A stretch of DNA of 64,000 nucleotides from Paenibacillus caseinilyticus (GCF_027533645.1 NZ_JAQAGY010000020.1:62001-126000); one strand, 5' to 3'; counted from the stretch's first letter, positions 49,336 to 58,497 are shown. Made by a program: numbers and translations. The notes: generated from the letters alone by a model not told the origin.

Positions 49336-50232
49336 TCAAGGGCGTACAACGGCGTGGCCGCCGAATTCGTTGCGCAGGGCAGCCACCACCTTGCCCGAGA
49401 AGGTATCTTCCTCCTGCGAACGATAGCGCATCATCAGGGACAAGGCGATGACCGGCGCGGCCGCCCCGTAATCGAGCGCGGTCTCCACTGTCCATCGTCC
49501 TTCGCCCGAAGAGTGGGCTACCCCTCTCAGTCCGCTGAGGCCCGGGTCCTTCGAGAAGGCCCGCTCCGTGAGCTCCATGAGCCACGAGCGGATCACCGAC
49601 CCATGGTTCCACACCCGGGCCACGCCTTCGAAGTCGAAGTCATAGGGACTCTTCTCGAGGAGTTCGAAGCCTTCCGCGATCGACTGCATCATCCCGTATT
49701 CGATGCCGTTGTGAATCATCTTCAGGAAATGCCCGCTGCCGCTCTCTCCCGCATACAGCCAGCCGTTCTCGACGCTGATGCCGCGGAACAGCGGTTCTAC
49801 GGTACGGAACGCTTCCGGATCGCCGCCCACCATGGCGCAGATGCCGTGCCGGGCCCCTTCAGTCCCGCCGCTCGTCCCGACATCGAGGAAGAAGATTCCC
49901 TTCTCCCGGAGCTCGCCCGCCCGGCGTACCGAGTCCTTGTAGTGCGAGTTGCCGCCGTCGAGCACGATATCCCCGGGAGAGAGGTGAGGCGCCAGCTCAC
50001 CGATCACCTTCTCCGTAAGCTCACCGGCCGGCACCATCAGCCAGATCACCCGCGGCGCACTCAGCCGCTCTGCCAGCTCCCGCAGGGAGGCGGCGCCTGC
50101 CGCCCCAGCCTGCAAAGCCTGTAGGGCCGCTGAGGCGTTCACATCATAGGCCGTCACTTCGTGGCCGTGCTCCAGCAGATTGTAAGAGAGCTGCAAGCCC
50201 ATTTTACCGAGTCCCACTAATCCCAGTTTCAT
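49336..50232 (-). CDS. gnd: 6-phosphogluconate dehydrogenase, decarboxylating, short form
   Basis: A 298-residue enzyme that oxidises 6-phosphogluconate to ribulose 5-phosphate and CO2. It has the N-terminal dinucleotide site GLVGLGKMGLQL, the substrate segment LDGGNSHYKDS, DVGTSGGTEGARHGICAMVGGD and the catalytic GESGSGHFLKMIHNGIEYGMMQ (landmarks GSGHFLKMIHNGIEYG). The length is that of the short YqeC/Gnd type, not the 470-residue classical form, and this form usually prefers NAD+. ATG at 50232 has AAGGAG upstream; a longer start lacks it. With gntP and gntK it converts gluconate to pentose phosphate. Confidence 0.94.
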   Translation of the reverse strand: MKLGLVGLGKMGLQLSYNLLEHGHEVTAYDVNASAALQALQAGAAGAASLRELAERLSAPRVIWLMVPAGELTEKVIGELAPHLSPGDIVLDGGNSHYKDSVRRAGELREKGIFFLDVGTSGGTEGARHGICAMVGGDPEAFRTVEPLFRGISVENGWLYAGESGSGHFLKMIHNGIEYGMMQSIAEGFELLEKSPYDFDFEGVARVWNHGSVIRSWLMELTERAFSKDPGLSGLRGVAHSSGEGRWTVETALDYGAAAPVIALSLMMRYRSQEEDTFSGKVVAALRNEFGGHAVVRP

Positions 50233-50287
50233 TTCTCTTCGTGCTCCTTCCGAACATTCCCGTTCTCTATATATACCCAACTTTGAA

Positions 50288-51634
50288 TTAAACGAATAGA
50301 TTCAACGCCATGATCAAGGCAAGGGCAGCTACCGAGATGATCGTCTCGAGCGCCGTCCAGGTCAGCAGCGTTTCTTTGACGGTCATGCCAAAATATTCTT
50401 TGATGAGCCAGAAGCCCGAATCGTTGACGTGCGAGAGGATCAGCGACCCCGCCCCCGTCGCAAGCACGAGCAGCTCGGGACTGACGCCCGGCATCGATGC
50501 CGCAATCGGAGCGACGATACCCGCTGCCGTCATCATGGAGACCGTAGCGGAACCGGTAGCGACCCGGATCATAGCCGCGATGCCCCAGCCGAGGAGAATC
50601 GGCGAGATCTCAGAGGCCTTCGCGAGCTCCGCGATATAGTTCCCGATGCCTGAATCGAGCAGCACCCGGTTGAACGCGCCGCCTGCGCCGATCACGAGCA
50701 GAATGGTCGCCGTCGGCGCCAGACAGTCGTTCGAGAATTTCAGCACCTTCTCGCGGGAGACTCCTCTCGCATAGCCGAGGCTGAAGAACGAGTAGACCGT
50801 AGCGATCAGAAGCGCAACGACCGGATCCCCGAGGAACTTGAACGCTTGGAAGAGCGTCGTGCCCTTCGGGAGGAACAGGTCGGCGATCGTAGCGATAAGC
50901 ATCAGGAAGACGGGTACCAGGATCGTGAAGACGGTGTTCCAGAAGCCGGGCAGTTCCTTGGCAGTGGCGTTCTCCGTCAGCTGCTCGCCCATCTCCTTCG
51001 GAATTTCCTTATGTATCTTGCTGCCGATCCAGTTGCCGTAGAGGGGACCGGCCAGGATCGCAGTCGGAAGTCCGACGATCAGAGAGTACAAGATCGTGCG
51101 GCCCACGTCCGCTTTGAAGATATCGACTGCAGCCATCGCCGCCGGATGCGGCGGCACAAGGCCGTGAACCACGGACAACCCCGCGACCAGCGGCACGCCG
51201 ATCTTTACCAGCGATACGCCCGTTTGTCTGGCGATCGTGAAGACAAGCGGAATCAGCAGGACGAACCCGACCTGGAAGAACACGGGGATACCGACGATGA
51301 ATGCGACGAACATCATCGCCCAGTGGACGTTGCGTACGCCGAACAAGCCGATGAGGGTCTTCGCGATCCGTTCGGCACCGCCGGACTCCGCCATCATTTT
51401 GCCGAGCATCGTACCGAGCGCCAGCACAATCGCCAGGAAGCCGAGCGTGTTGCCCATCCCGGTCTTGATGGAATCGATAATGCCCGGCGTTTTGTCTACC
51501 GCGAACAGCGGCATGCCGGCAGCCAGACCTACACCGATCGCGGTAACGATCAAGGAGACGAACGGATTGAGTTTCACGACGGTAATCAGCAGCAGCAGCG
51601 CCGCGATCCCCGCCAGCACGATAAATAACAGCAT
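50288..51634 (-). CDS. gntP: Gluconate:proton symporter, GntP family
   Basis: A 448-residue transporter with about twelve to fourteen helices. GntP landmarks are LNPFVSLIVTAIGVGLAAG, the LVPPHPAAMAAVDIF loop, and the MIRVATGSATVSMMTAAGI segment. It imports gluconate or related aldonates with protons. ATG at 51634 has AGGAGG nine bases upstream. It is followed by gnd (55 bp) and gntK. Upstream, the response regulator gene ends only 76 bp away on the same strand with no terminator hairpin, so co-transcription with the sensory genes is possible. No gntR repressor gene is present. Confidence 0.93.
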   Translation of the reverse strand: MLLFIVLAGIAALLLLITVVKLNPFVSLIVTAIGVGLAAGMPLFAVDKTPGIIDSIKTGMGNTLGFLAIVLALGTMLGKMMAESGGAERIAKTLIGLFGVRNVHWAMMFVAFIVGIPVFFQVGFVLLIPLVFTIARQTGVSLVKIGVPLVAGLSVVHGLVPPHPAAMAAVDIFKADVGRTILYSLIVGLPTAILAGPLYGNWIGSKIHKEIPKEMGEQLTENATAKELPGFWNTVFTILVPVFLMLIATIADLFLPKGTTLFQAFKFLGDPVVALLIATVYSFFSLGYARGVSREKVLKFSNDCLAPTATILLVIGAGGAFNRVLLDSGIGNYIAELAKASEISPILLGWGIAAMIRVATGSATVSMMTAAGIVAPIAASMPGVSPELLVLATGAGSLILSHVNDSGFWLIKEYFGMTVKETLLTWTALETIISVAALALIMALNLFV

Positions 51635-51710
51635 GAGGGTCAACCTCCTATGTGTGATTGGGATTCCCCGGAATGACGCGGAGGGCGGCTTCATCCTCCA
51701 CCCGCTTCGC

Positions 51711-53351
51711 TTACGTATGCCGCTCCCTGTATTCCTGGGGCGTCATCCCGAATGTTTTTTTGAATGCGTGATTGAACGAATGCGGCCGCAGGTACCCCAG
51801 CCTCTCCGCAATCTCATAGATTTTGTCCGGAGAGGTCTTCAGCAGGTATTCCGCCTTCTCCATCCGGACCCGGTTCACATAATCGCTGAGATTCTCCCCG
51901 GTCTCCAGCTTGTAGATCTTGGAGACGTAGACCGGGTGGCGCCGCACATGGTCAGCTACGGTCTGCAGGGACACGTCGCGGTCCAGCCGCTCCTGCGTGA
52001 AGGCCTGAATCCGCCGGATCAGGGAGGTCCGCGAATCCCGCGTCTCCTGCTCCATGTCCCCGCGGATCCGCCCGAGCGCACGGAGCGTCCACTCCTTCAA
52101 GGCGCCGGCGGAGCGGAAGGGCTCGCCCTCCGCCATCCGGTCGAAGTCTTCGCCGATCAGCGCGGACAGCGGCCGTCCGTTCTTATGCGCGATGTAGGCG
52201 TAGGCCGAAGCGATCGTGAAGTAGACCTCGAGCACATGCTCCTGCGTATCGGACCCTTCCGCTTCCATGACGCCGAAGATCGCCCGCAGCTTCTCTTCGA
52301 TCTCGTCCCACCGTGCCGCTTCAAGCAGATGGATGAGCGCGGGAGGCTCATAGAGGCTCTGCAGCGAGCGGATCTCCTGGGGCTGGGGGTCGTCCTCCAG
52401 CCGGGTGAAGAGCTCCCGTTCGCTGCCGATTCGTCTGCGAAAGGCCGCTACCGACCGGTTGTACAGCGTCGGAACCTCTTCCGGGAAGCGGCCGCGGGAG
52501 CCTACCAGGATGGAGATGCGGCCTCCGAGGTACGTGCTTACCGCCGTCTGCAGGGAGGCGGCCGTCCGTTCGAACCACAGAGGATCGGGATTCTCCCCCT
52601 CCCCGCCGTCCTCCCTCCCCGCTTCTCCCGGCCGCGGCGCCATGACGAACACGAGATAATCATGGGCGTCCTTCGTATGCCAGATTGTATACCGGCCCCC
52701 GAACAGCTCCTCCGCCATATTGCCCACGGCATATTCCACCCAGTAGAGATCCTGGGAATCCCTCTGACCGAAGGGCTCTTCAAGCCGGATCATCATGAGG
52801 TCGAAGGTGCAGCCTGTGAACTCCGGGAGTCCGAGCGCCGCCATTTTGCCGAGCAGCACGGAGGCAGTCCAGCGCCTCCCTTGGAGCAGATCGTGCAGCA
52901 GGTTGGCGCGCAGCAGGGGAAGGTTCTCCTTCAGCGTATAGGTCATGCGCTGGAGGGAGATGACCTGCTCCCACTCGCTGCGGAGCTTGGCCAGCACCCG
53001 CCGGACTGCCGTGAGCAGATCCTCCTCCTTCACGGGCTTCAGCAGATAATCCTCCGTCTGGTATAGGATGGCCTCCTTAGCATAATTAAAGTCGGAGTAG
53101 CCCGAGAGCAGCACGCACTTGGTCTTCGGCCACCGCCTGCGGATCTGTGCGATGAGCTCCAGCCCGCTCATGCCGGGCATCTTGATATCCGTAATGACGA
53201 TATCGATGGAGAACTGCTCGAGCAGTTCTACCGCTTCCGGGCCGGAGTAAGCTTTGTAGACGTGCTCTACGCCGTTCCCCTTCCAGTCGATCGTCGCCGC
53301 GAACCGGTCCACCACATGCGCTTCGTCATCCACGATGAGCAGCTGTGCCAT
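51711..53351 (-). CDS. Response regulator, YesN/AraC family
   Basis: A 546-residue regulator. Residues 3-125 are a receiver domain with Asp8-Asp9 and phospho-acceptor Asp55 (DIVITDIKMPGMSG), Lys in YLLKPVKEED. A ~300-residue helical middle region of unknown function, typical for YesN proteins, leads to a C-terminal AraC double helix-turn-helix (VSLQTVADHVRRHPVYVSKIYKLETG and ...AERLGYLRPHSFNHAFKKTFGMTPQEYR). The second ATG (53351) has AAGGAGG 8 bases upstream and is preferred. The gene overlaps the kinase gene by 26 bp. Its probable targets are the gluconate genes that start 76 bp downstream, and its own operon. Confidence 0.92.
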   Translation of the reverse strand: MAQLLIVDDEAHVVDRFAATIDWKGNGVEHVYKAYSGPEAVELLEQFSIDIVITDIKMPGMSGLELIAQIRRRWPKTKCVLLSGYSDFNYAKEAILYQTEDYLLKPVKEEDLLTAVRRVLAKLRSEWEQVISLQRMTYTLKENLPLLRANLLHDLLQGRRWTASVLLGKMAALGLPEFTGCTFDLMMIRLEEPFGQRDSQDLYWVEYAVGNMAEELFGGRYTIWHTKDAHDYLVFVMAPRPGEAGREDGGEGENPDPLWFERTAASLQTAVSTYLGGRISILVGSRGRFPEEVPTLYNRSVAAFRRRIGSERELFTRLEDDPQPQEIRSLQSLYEPPALIHLLEAARWDEIEEKLRAIFGVMEAEGSDTQEHVLEVYFTIASAYAYIAHKNGRPLSALIGEDFDRMAEGEPFRSAGALKEWTLRALGRIRGDMEQETRDSRTSLIRRIQAFTQERLDRDVSLQTVADHVRRHPVYVSKIYKLETGENLSDYVNRVRMEKAEYLLKTSPDKIYEIAERLGYLRPHSFNHAFKKTFGMTPQEYRERHT

Positions 53352-55140
53352 CCGCATCCCCTCCTTCCTCCTGCGCCTTCATATGGAGCCTGGGCGTACG
53401 GTTCCACACCAGAATGGCCCGGAGCCCCCCGCCGGCAGCGGGCTCGAAGGTCAGGCCGGCGCCCTCCCCGAACCCCATCTGGAGCCGGCGGTGCACATTC
53501 CACGTCCCGCATCCCATGTCTCCCGCCTCCTCCTCCTGTAGTCCCGCTTTCATCTCCCGGAGCTTCGCTTCCGTCAGAGCCGCGCCGTTGTCTTCGACGA
53601 TCATGCGGTTGTACTCCCCATCCTGCTCCCCGGTGATCCAGATCGCGCCTCCTCCGGCCCGGGCTTCGATCCCGTGGACGACCGCATTCTCCACGATCGG
53701 CTGCAGCAGCAGCCGGGGTACGGGCTCGCCCATCATCTCCTCAGGCACCTGGACCGTATACTCGAGCCGGTGCATGCGCAGATGGTGAATGCTGAGGTAA
53801 TGCCCTACGAGCTCCAGCTCGTCTCTCAGGGTGACCTGCTGGTTCTCCACCCTTGTCGTATACCGGTAATACTCCGCCAGATGGTGGGCCATCGCCGTGA
53901 CGCTGTCCCGGTCATCGAGCATGGCGGAATTGATGATGAAGAACAGCGAGTTATACAAAAAGTGCGGATTGATCTGCGACTGCAGCTGCTTCAGCGTCGC
54001 TTCCCGGGAACGGAGCTTCTCCGTGTAGACGTCTTCGATCAGGCGCTGTATCTGCTCGGCCATCTCGTTATAGTGTCCAATCAGATCGTCGAACTCGTTG
54101 TCCGCGCGGTACGCGATCCGCGAGGAGAGATCCCCCTCCTTCATCCGGCGGACGCCGCGGATCAGATTCCGGATCGGCAGCTGGACATTGCGGTACAGCA
54201 GATAGGAAGCGGCTGCACCGGCGGCCAGCAGGACGGCCGCCGCACCGTAGAACCAGCTGCGTGCGCTCGCGATCGGCGCCAGAACCTTCTCTAGCGGCAC
54301 ATAATCCACCAGATACCAGCCGAGCTGCCGTGACTTCACATAGCTGACCAGGTACGCTTCCCCCTGGATCTCCACCGTGCGCTGTCCGGCATCCGGCAGC
54401 GGCCCGGAAAGCACATCGCGGATGATCGAATCCATAACCTCCCGTGACGGCGTACTGTTCCAGATCGGGGGATGGTCCTTGTGATACAGAAACGGGTCGT
54501 TGCTCTTATCTTTCTTGTAGATATCGAGCAGGTCGCTGATATTCTGGGCGGGGAAGCCTACCTGGAAGAGCGAGTCGGCTGCCGAGGCCGTCCGGGCTCC
54601 CGCCGGTTCCACGATCTCCCGGTAGAAGGTAGGGACCCGCCGGCCCCGCGATTCGTCTTCGCCGTACGTCCACTTCTTGCGAATCTCTGCTTCCCAAGGC
54701 CAGTCTCCGCTCCCATTGATGAAAATGTTCGAGGAGAACACGGTTTTCCGTGACGGAATCACGAACGTAACGTCATTGGACCAGGAGCTCGATACGCTCT
54801 GCAGACCCAGCTTCTCCGTCACTCGGGATTCCGCCTTCAGCCGGCTGCCTTCCGTGCCGTTCTCCCCGCCTTCGATGAACTCACGCACATAAGGATCATG
54901 TCCCAGCACCACGGGCAGCATCGACAGATTCTCGATATGGCCGTCGAGCTGATAGAGAAAGAATGACAATTGATTGAGATTCGATGACCTCAGCTGCTCT
55001 TCCACTACCCCGGTGGCGATCCGGTTCGAGTGTCCGTACAAGAGCAGCACCGGGACCAGGAGCAGCACCAGGGTAAGGAGCATCCGGCCGAATAGCGTCA
55101 TCCGGTTTCGGTTCCGGAGGGGAGTCTTCCGGCCCTTCAT
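53326..55140 (-). CDS. Sensor histidine kinase, YesM/LytS-type
   Basis: A 604-residue kinase with two membrane helices (about 13-33 and 293-312) enclosing a ~260-residue extracellular sensor of the dCACHE type. A HAMP domain follows (RNVQLPIRNLIRGVRRMKEGDLSSRI), then the His_kinase domain with the acceptor in QSQINPHFLYNSLFF and the ATPase with LLLQPIVENAVVHGIEAR. This is the class usually paired with AraC-type YesN regulators. Its ATG overlaps the stop of the binding-protein gene (ATGA), which implies translational coupling and supports joint function of binding protein and kinase. Confidence 0.92.
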   Translation of the reverse strand: MKGRKTPLRNRNRMTLFGRMLLTLVLLLVPVLLLYGHSNRIATGVVEEQLRSSNLNQLSFFLYQLDGHIENLSMLPVVLGHDPYVREFIEGGENGTEGSRLKAESRVTEKLGLQSVSSSWSNDVTFVIPSRKTVFSSNIFINGSGDWPWEAEIRKKWTYGEDESRGRRVPTFYREIVEPAGARTASAADSLFQVGFPAQNISDLLDIYKKDKSNDPFLYHKDHPPIWNSTPSREVMDSIIRDVLSGPLPDAGQRTVEIQGEAYLVSYVKSRQLGWYLVDYVPLEKVLAPIASARSWFYGAAAVLLAAGAAASYLLYRNVQLPIRNLIRGVRRMKEGDLSSRIAYRADNEFDDLIGHYNEMAEQIQRLIEDVYTEKLRSREATLKQLQSQINPHFLYNSLFFIINSAMLDDRDSVTAMAHHLAEYYRYTTRVENQQVTLRDELELVGHYLSIHHLRMHRLEYTVQVPEEMMGEPVPRLLLQPIVENAVVHGIEARAGGGAIWITGEQDGEYNRMIVEDNGAALTEAKLREMKAGLQEEEAGDMGCGTWNVHRRLQMGFGEGAGLTFEPAAGGGLRAILVWNRTPRLHMKAQEEGGDADGTAAHRG

Positions 55141-56486
55141 GGCTTCATCCCCGCCTTCATCCCCGCTTCTTTGTCGATGATCGCCTGCAGGGCGGCATTG
55201 GCCCGGTCCGCCGTCTGACCGATATCCGTCTCGCCGCTCATGATCCGCTGGACGATCTCCCCGACCGCCTCCCTTGCTCCTGCCACATCGCTCGTCGCAG
55301 GCCGGTCATGATCCACTCCGTCCCGGATGCTGCCTTGGATCGCTTGAACCAGCTCCGCCGGGAACCCCTTCGTCCCTTCAGGATGCGCCCATACGGAACG
55401 GCGGGCCCCCGGGTTGCCCTTCTGCTGAGTGTGGAGCACCGTCTCGCGGCTGGTCGCCCAGGCGATGAAGGCCCAGGCGGCCTCGGGGTCCGGGGTCTTC
55501 GGGTTCATCGCGAGTCCCCACGAGGTGATGCTGTATGTCTTCGGCCCCGCGTCTCCGGCCGGGAACGGGGCGTAGCCCACGCTGTCCTCCACCTGGGATT
55601 GCGCCGGGTCGAGCACGCTGCGGTAGATCGAATTCGCATCGATGTAGAAAGCGGCCTGCCCGGAGGCGAACAGGCGGCTCGCCTGCGGCCAGGACATATG
55701 GATGACCCCAGGCGGCCCATACTCCCGCAGAAGCGTGCCGTAGGAAGTGAACGCCTTGAGCGCTTGGGGGCTGTTAATCGCCGCCCGGCCGTCCACGATA
55801 AAGTCGCCCCCTTCCGAATACAGGAAAGAAGAGACCTGGGTCACCAGCGGCGAACGCTGGCCCCTCGCGACGAAGCCATACATGCCGTGCTCCGGATCGT
55901 GCAATCTGCGGGCGGCCTCGGTCAGCTCCCCTATGGTCTGCGGTACACGAAGCCCCGCCTTCTCCAGCAGGTCCTTGCGGTAATACAGAATCCCCTGCTC
56001 CGTAATAACCGGGATGCCGGCCAGCTTGCCATCCACCGTCGCCGAGCGGATGGCTTGAGCGGAGAAGTCATCGAGGCCATACCCGGCATCCCGGTTCGCA
56101 TAGTCGTCCAGCGGCTGCAGCCAGCCGCTGCGGTAAAAATATTTGCCCTCCTGCAGGGGACGGTACATGAAAACGTCCGGCTTCTCGGCCCCCGACGTGA
56201 ATTGCACCGTAAGCTTCTGGGTCAGCTGGTCTTCGAAGTGGGACTGGATGAGCACGCTCATCCCCGTGGCCTCCTCGAATGCCGGCAGAAGCGGCTTGAT
56301 CTCATCGGCCCACGGGTGGTTGGCGGTGATCAAGGTAAGGCTCTTGCCCTCGAAGGGCCTGGCGGCTCCTCCCGCCGCCTTCTCCTGTGTATCTCCTTCG
56401 CAGCCTGCTAAGCCTAGTAATACAAGCACAAGCAAAGCTCCTGCGGCGGCTCCCCGGCGTACCCGGCTTCTGGTGCAACTGGTCAT
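55137..56486 (-). CDS. Extracellular sugar-binding lipoprotein coupled to a two-component system
   Basis: A 449-residue solute-binding lipoprotein with lipobox LAGC (Cys29) and the family-1 binding protein fold (SLTLITANHPWADEIKPLLPAFEEATGMSV; PDVFMYRPLQEG; YYRKDLLEKAGL; WAFIAWATSRETV). No ABC permease is near; instead the gene overlaps a histidine kinase gene by 4 bp. This is the layout of binding proteins that act as co-receptors for kinases. ATG at 56486 has GGAGG seven bases upstream; the ATG six bases earlier is too close. The ligand may be gluconate or a precursor oligosaccharide, inferred from the downstream gntP-gnd-gntK. Confidence 0.9.
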   Translation of the reverse strand: MTSCTRSRVRRGAAAGALLVLVLLGLAGCEGDTQEKAAGGAARPFEGKSLTLITANHPWADEIKPLLPAFEEATGMSVLIQSHFEDQLTQKLTVQFTSGAEKPDVFMYRPLQEGKYFYRSGWLQPLDDYANRDAGYGLDDFSAQAIRSATVDGKLAGIPVITEQGILYYRKDLLEKAGLRVPQTIGELTEAARRLHDPEHGMYGFVARGQRSPLVTQVSSFLYSEGGDFIVDGRAAINSPQALKAFTSYGTLLREYGPPGVIHMSWPQASRLFASGQAAFYIDANSIYRSVLDPAQSQVEDSVGYAPFPAGDAGPKTYSITSWGLAMNPKTPDPEAAWAFIAWATSRETVLHTQQKGNPGARRSVWAHPEGTKGFPAELVQAIQGSIRDGVDHDRPATSDVAGAREAVGEIVQRIMSGETDIGQTADRANAALQAIIDKEAGMKAGMKP

Positions 56487-56655
56487 ATCCATTCCTCCAC
56501 TGCCTCTTGCGGCTTCCTCTATTAGATTACTGTACCCTCGGCCCTGCCGAAATAACGAAGACTAAACATCCCTAACAGAGTGTTAATCCCAGCGAAACCA
56601 GCAAGCAAGGCCGGGACCTCCGCGGGCCCCTCAGCCAAGGTACTGCCGCCAAAGC

Positions 56656-56687
56656 CAAAATCCCCATAGGCCTAGGCCTATGGGGAT
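56656..56687 (-). terminator. Intrinsic terminator of the old yellow enzyme gene
   Basis: A fully palindromic 28-bp sequence (56660-56687) that folds into a 12-bp stem with a CTAG loop, followed by TTTT on the minus strand, about 62 bp past the stop codon. Confidence 0.8.
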
Positions 56688-56749
56688 CGCTTATTGGGAC
56701 TGCCTATGAGACTGCTCTGGGATCTACCCTATGCCCGGATCCGCTTCGC

Positions 56750-57886
56750 TTAATCGACTACCGGGAACCAGCCCGGCGCATTTACAGCCGCCTGCCAGAG
56801 ACCATCCGGGATCACAAGCACCGCCTGGTCCCGCTTGCTCAGCGTCGAGCGGATCTCCGCTTCCCGGCCGCCCTCGGTCTTCTCGACCCAGTCGGGCTCC
56901 ATGATAAGCTCCCGGCCGATCGCTACCAGCGGTACACCTTTCTCCAGCACCTCGGCGGCTTCCTCCGGCCGATGGATGGAGCCTACGCCGATCAGAGGCA
57001 CCTTGCCGCCGATCCGCTCCTGTACCCACTCGAGACGGGTCTTCGACGCATCGGCGCCGCGGCGCGGCTCCGAGCGGAAGTCCATCAGCGAGATATGCAG
57101 GTAGTCCAGTCCTTCTTCCGTCAGGGCGTCCACGAGGACGAACGTATCCTCCATCGTAATGCCCGGCGTCTCGGCCTCTTCCGGCGAGAACCGGTAGCCT
57201 ACGATGAACGGCTGCTTGGCATGCTCCGCCACGACGCGCTTGACCTCCTGCAGGACCGCCAGCGGGAAGGCCAGACGGGCAGCGGCATCGCCGCCCCAGC
57301 GGTCTTCCCTGCGGTTCGAATGCGGAGAGAAGAACTGCTGGATAAGATACCCGTTGGCGCCGTGAATCTCGACGCCGTCATAGCCTGCTTCGATCGCCCG
57401 GCGGGTCGTCTCGCCGAAGCCGCGGATGATCGACAGGATCTCTTCCTCGGTCAGAGCCCGCGGCGTCACGCCCGGATTCTGCTCGGCTTCCACCGCGCTT
57501 GCGCTGACCACATCCTCATCCGGGACGAGGTTCGGAGGAGCCAGGCGCCCGGCGTGGAAGATCTGCAGGACCGCTCTCGCTCCCTTTCCTTTGATGGTGT
57601 CAGCGAGTGACCGCAGGCTCGGAATCATGGCGTCGGAATCGCCGGCGAACTCGCCCGGGAAGCCTTTGCCGTTCGGCGTTACATAGGTGCAGGCTGTAAT
57701 AACCAGACCTGGGCCGCCCGAGCGGCGGGCGTAATACTCCAGCTCCGACTCGGATACCGTGCCGTCTTCGTTCGAGGCGAAGTTGGTCATCGGCGCCATG
57801 ACGATGCGGTTCTTGAGCTGCAGGCTTCCGCCCAGTGTATAGGATTCAAACAATCGTTTCAGGTTCGGTTTCACGTTCGGGCTCAT
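56750..57886 (-). CDS. NADH:flavin oxidoreductase, old yellow enzyme family
   Basis: A 378-residue FMN enzyme. It shows the OYE barrel motifs: KNRIVMAPMTNFAS, GPGLVITACTYV, VLQIFHAGR (substrate-binding His), the long signature GYDGVEIHGANGYLIQQF, SPHSNRREDRWGG, and LIGVGSIHRPEEA near the FMN phosphate site. Members reduce activated C=C bonds or electrophiles and help in redox stress. It is the second gene of a two-gene unit behind an unknown 122-residue protein (69 bp gap). Start at ATG 57886, 11 bases after GGAG; ATG 57895 is too close to it. Closest characterised relative in layout is probably B. subtilis YqiG. Physiological substrate unknown. Confidence 0.9.
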   Translation of the reverse strand: MSPNVKPNLKRLFESYTLGGSLQLKNRIVMAPMTNFASNEDGTVSESELEYYARRSGGPGLVITACTYVTPNGKGFPGEFAGDSDAMIPSLRSLADTIKGKGARAVLQIFHAGRLAPPNLVPDEDVVSASAVEAEQNPGVTPRALTEEEILSIIRGFGETTRRAIEAGYDGVEIHGANGYLIQQFFSPHSNRREDRWGGDAAARLAFPLAVLQEVKRVVAEHAKQPFIVGYRFSPEEAETPGITMEDTFVLVDALTEEGLDYLHISLMDFRSEPRRGADASKTRLEWVQERIGGKVPLIGVGSIHRPEEAAEVLEKGVPLVAIGRELIMEPDWVEKTEGGREAEIRSTLSKRDQAVLVIPDGLWQAAVNAPGWFPVVD

Positions 57887-57955
57887 TAATTTCATCACTC
57901 CGTATCTTGATTGTTGAGGATCACTCGGGGGCATGAACTCGCAGGAGATGCCGTC

Positions 57956-58324
57956 TCAGCGGGTGAGCGTAGTGGACTCCGGCGAGGAGGAGGCGGCAGG
58001 CGGCGCCTTCCGGTCCGGTTCCCGGCCGCCGCTGCCCTCCAGCAGGGAGGACAGCTCCATGAACCAATCGCGGTCCCGGGTCGACAAGGCCAGATCGATG
58101 ACGCTCCGCACTTCCCCTTCCGCTCCCAGCTTGCTTGCAGGCAGTGGCTTCAACCAGGACTCGCGTACGGCCACACGCTTACCTATCATATCCACTTGAT
58201 CCGAATTCACCACGTGGATCTTCACGATACGCTCCCACCGGTCGACCGAGTCCACGTAGCCATGAATCAATCCACCCTCAGCCGTTCTTCCTTGCACCCA
58301 CTGGCCTTCTTCGAATTTCAACAT
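57956..58324 (-). CDS. Protein of unknown function upstream of the OYE gene (122 aa)
   Basis: A 122-residue soluble protein. The first ~65 residues look like a small beta-barrel (EEGQWVQGRTAEGGLIHGYVDSVD, VKIHVVNSDQVDMIGKRVAV) that resembles IDEAL/SH3-like modules; the rest is helical (ALSTRDRDWFMELSSLL), ending in a Pro/Ser-rich tail. A GGCGGTG site lies 6 bases before ATG 58324; GTG 58333 is an alternative. The ALSTRDRDWFMEL segment resembles an IDEAL-type motif (a short conserved helix of Firmicute proteins). It shares a TTGACA promoter with the OYE gene. Function not known. Confidence 0.6.
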   Translation of the reverse strand: MLKFEEGQWVQGRTAEGGLIHGYVDSVDRWERIVKIHVVNSDQVDMIGKRVAVRESWLKPLPASKLGAEGEVRSVIDLALSTRDRDWFMELSSLLEGSGGREPDRKAPPAASSSPESTTLTR

Positions 58325-58366
58325 ATCCTGCACCGCCCTTCACCGAATAGGGAACGATCCCTTAAC

Positions 58367-58385
58367 TGTAATAATAATAATTACA
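58367..58385. promoter_or_regulatory. 19-bp palindrome in the leader of the OYE operon
   Basis: TGTAATAATAATAATTACA is a TGTAAT/ATTACA inverted repeat 43 bp before the first start codon. The same TGTAAT half occurs in the promoter-proximal inverted repeat (58462-58484), so both may bind one regulator. Confidence 0.45.
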
Positions 58386-58461
58386 TTTGTGTCAAACCAA
58401 AGGGCCGCTTTCCCCGTCGCCCGGGCCTCGGGACCTGCAGGAGAATCATGCCGCGCTTATG

Positions 58462-58497
58462 ACTGTAATATTAATGGATACAGTTATGGATTGTCAA
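58462..58497 (-). promoter_or_regulatory. Promoter of the OYE operon with inverted repeat
   Basis: On the minus strand TTGACA (58492-58497), 18-bp spacer, TAATAT (58468-58473). ACTGT/ACAGT arms (58462-58466, 58480-58484) flank the -10 and part of the spacer, a typical repressor position. Confidence 0.6.

Noticed and set aside
49310-51634. gntK-gnd-gntP as part of a pentose-phosphate operon with zwf
   Set aside because: No glucose-6-phosphate dehydrogenase gene is present; the gene set is that of gluconate use.
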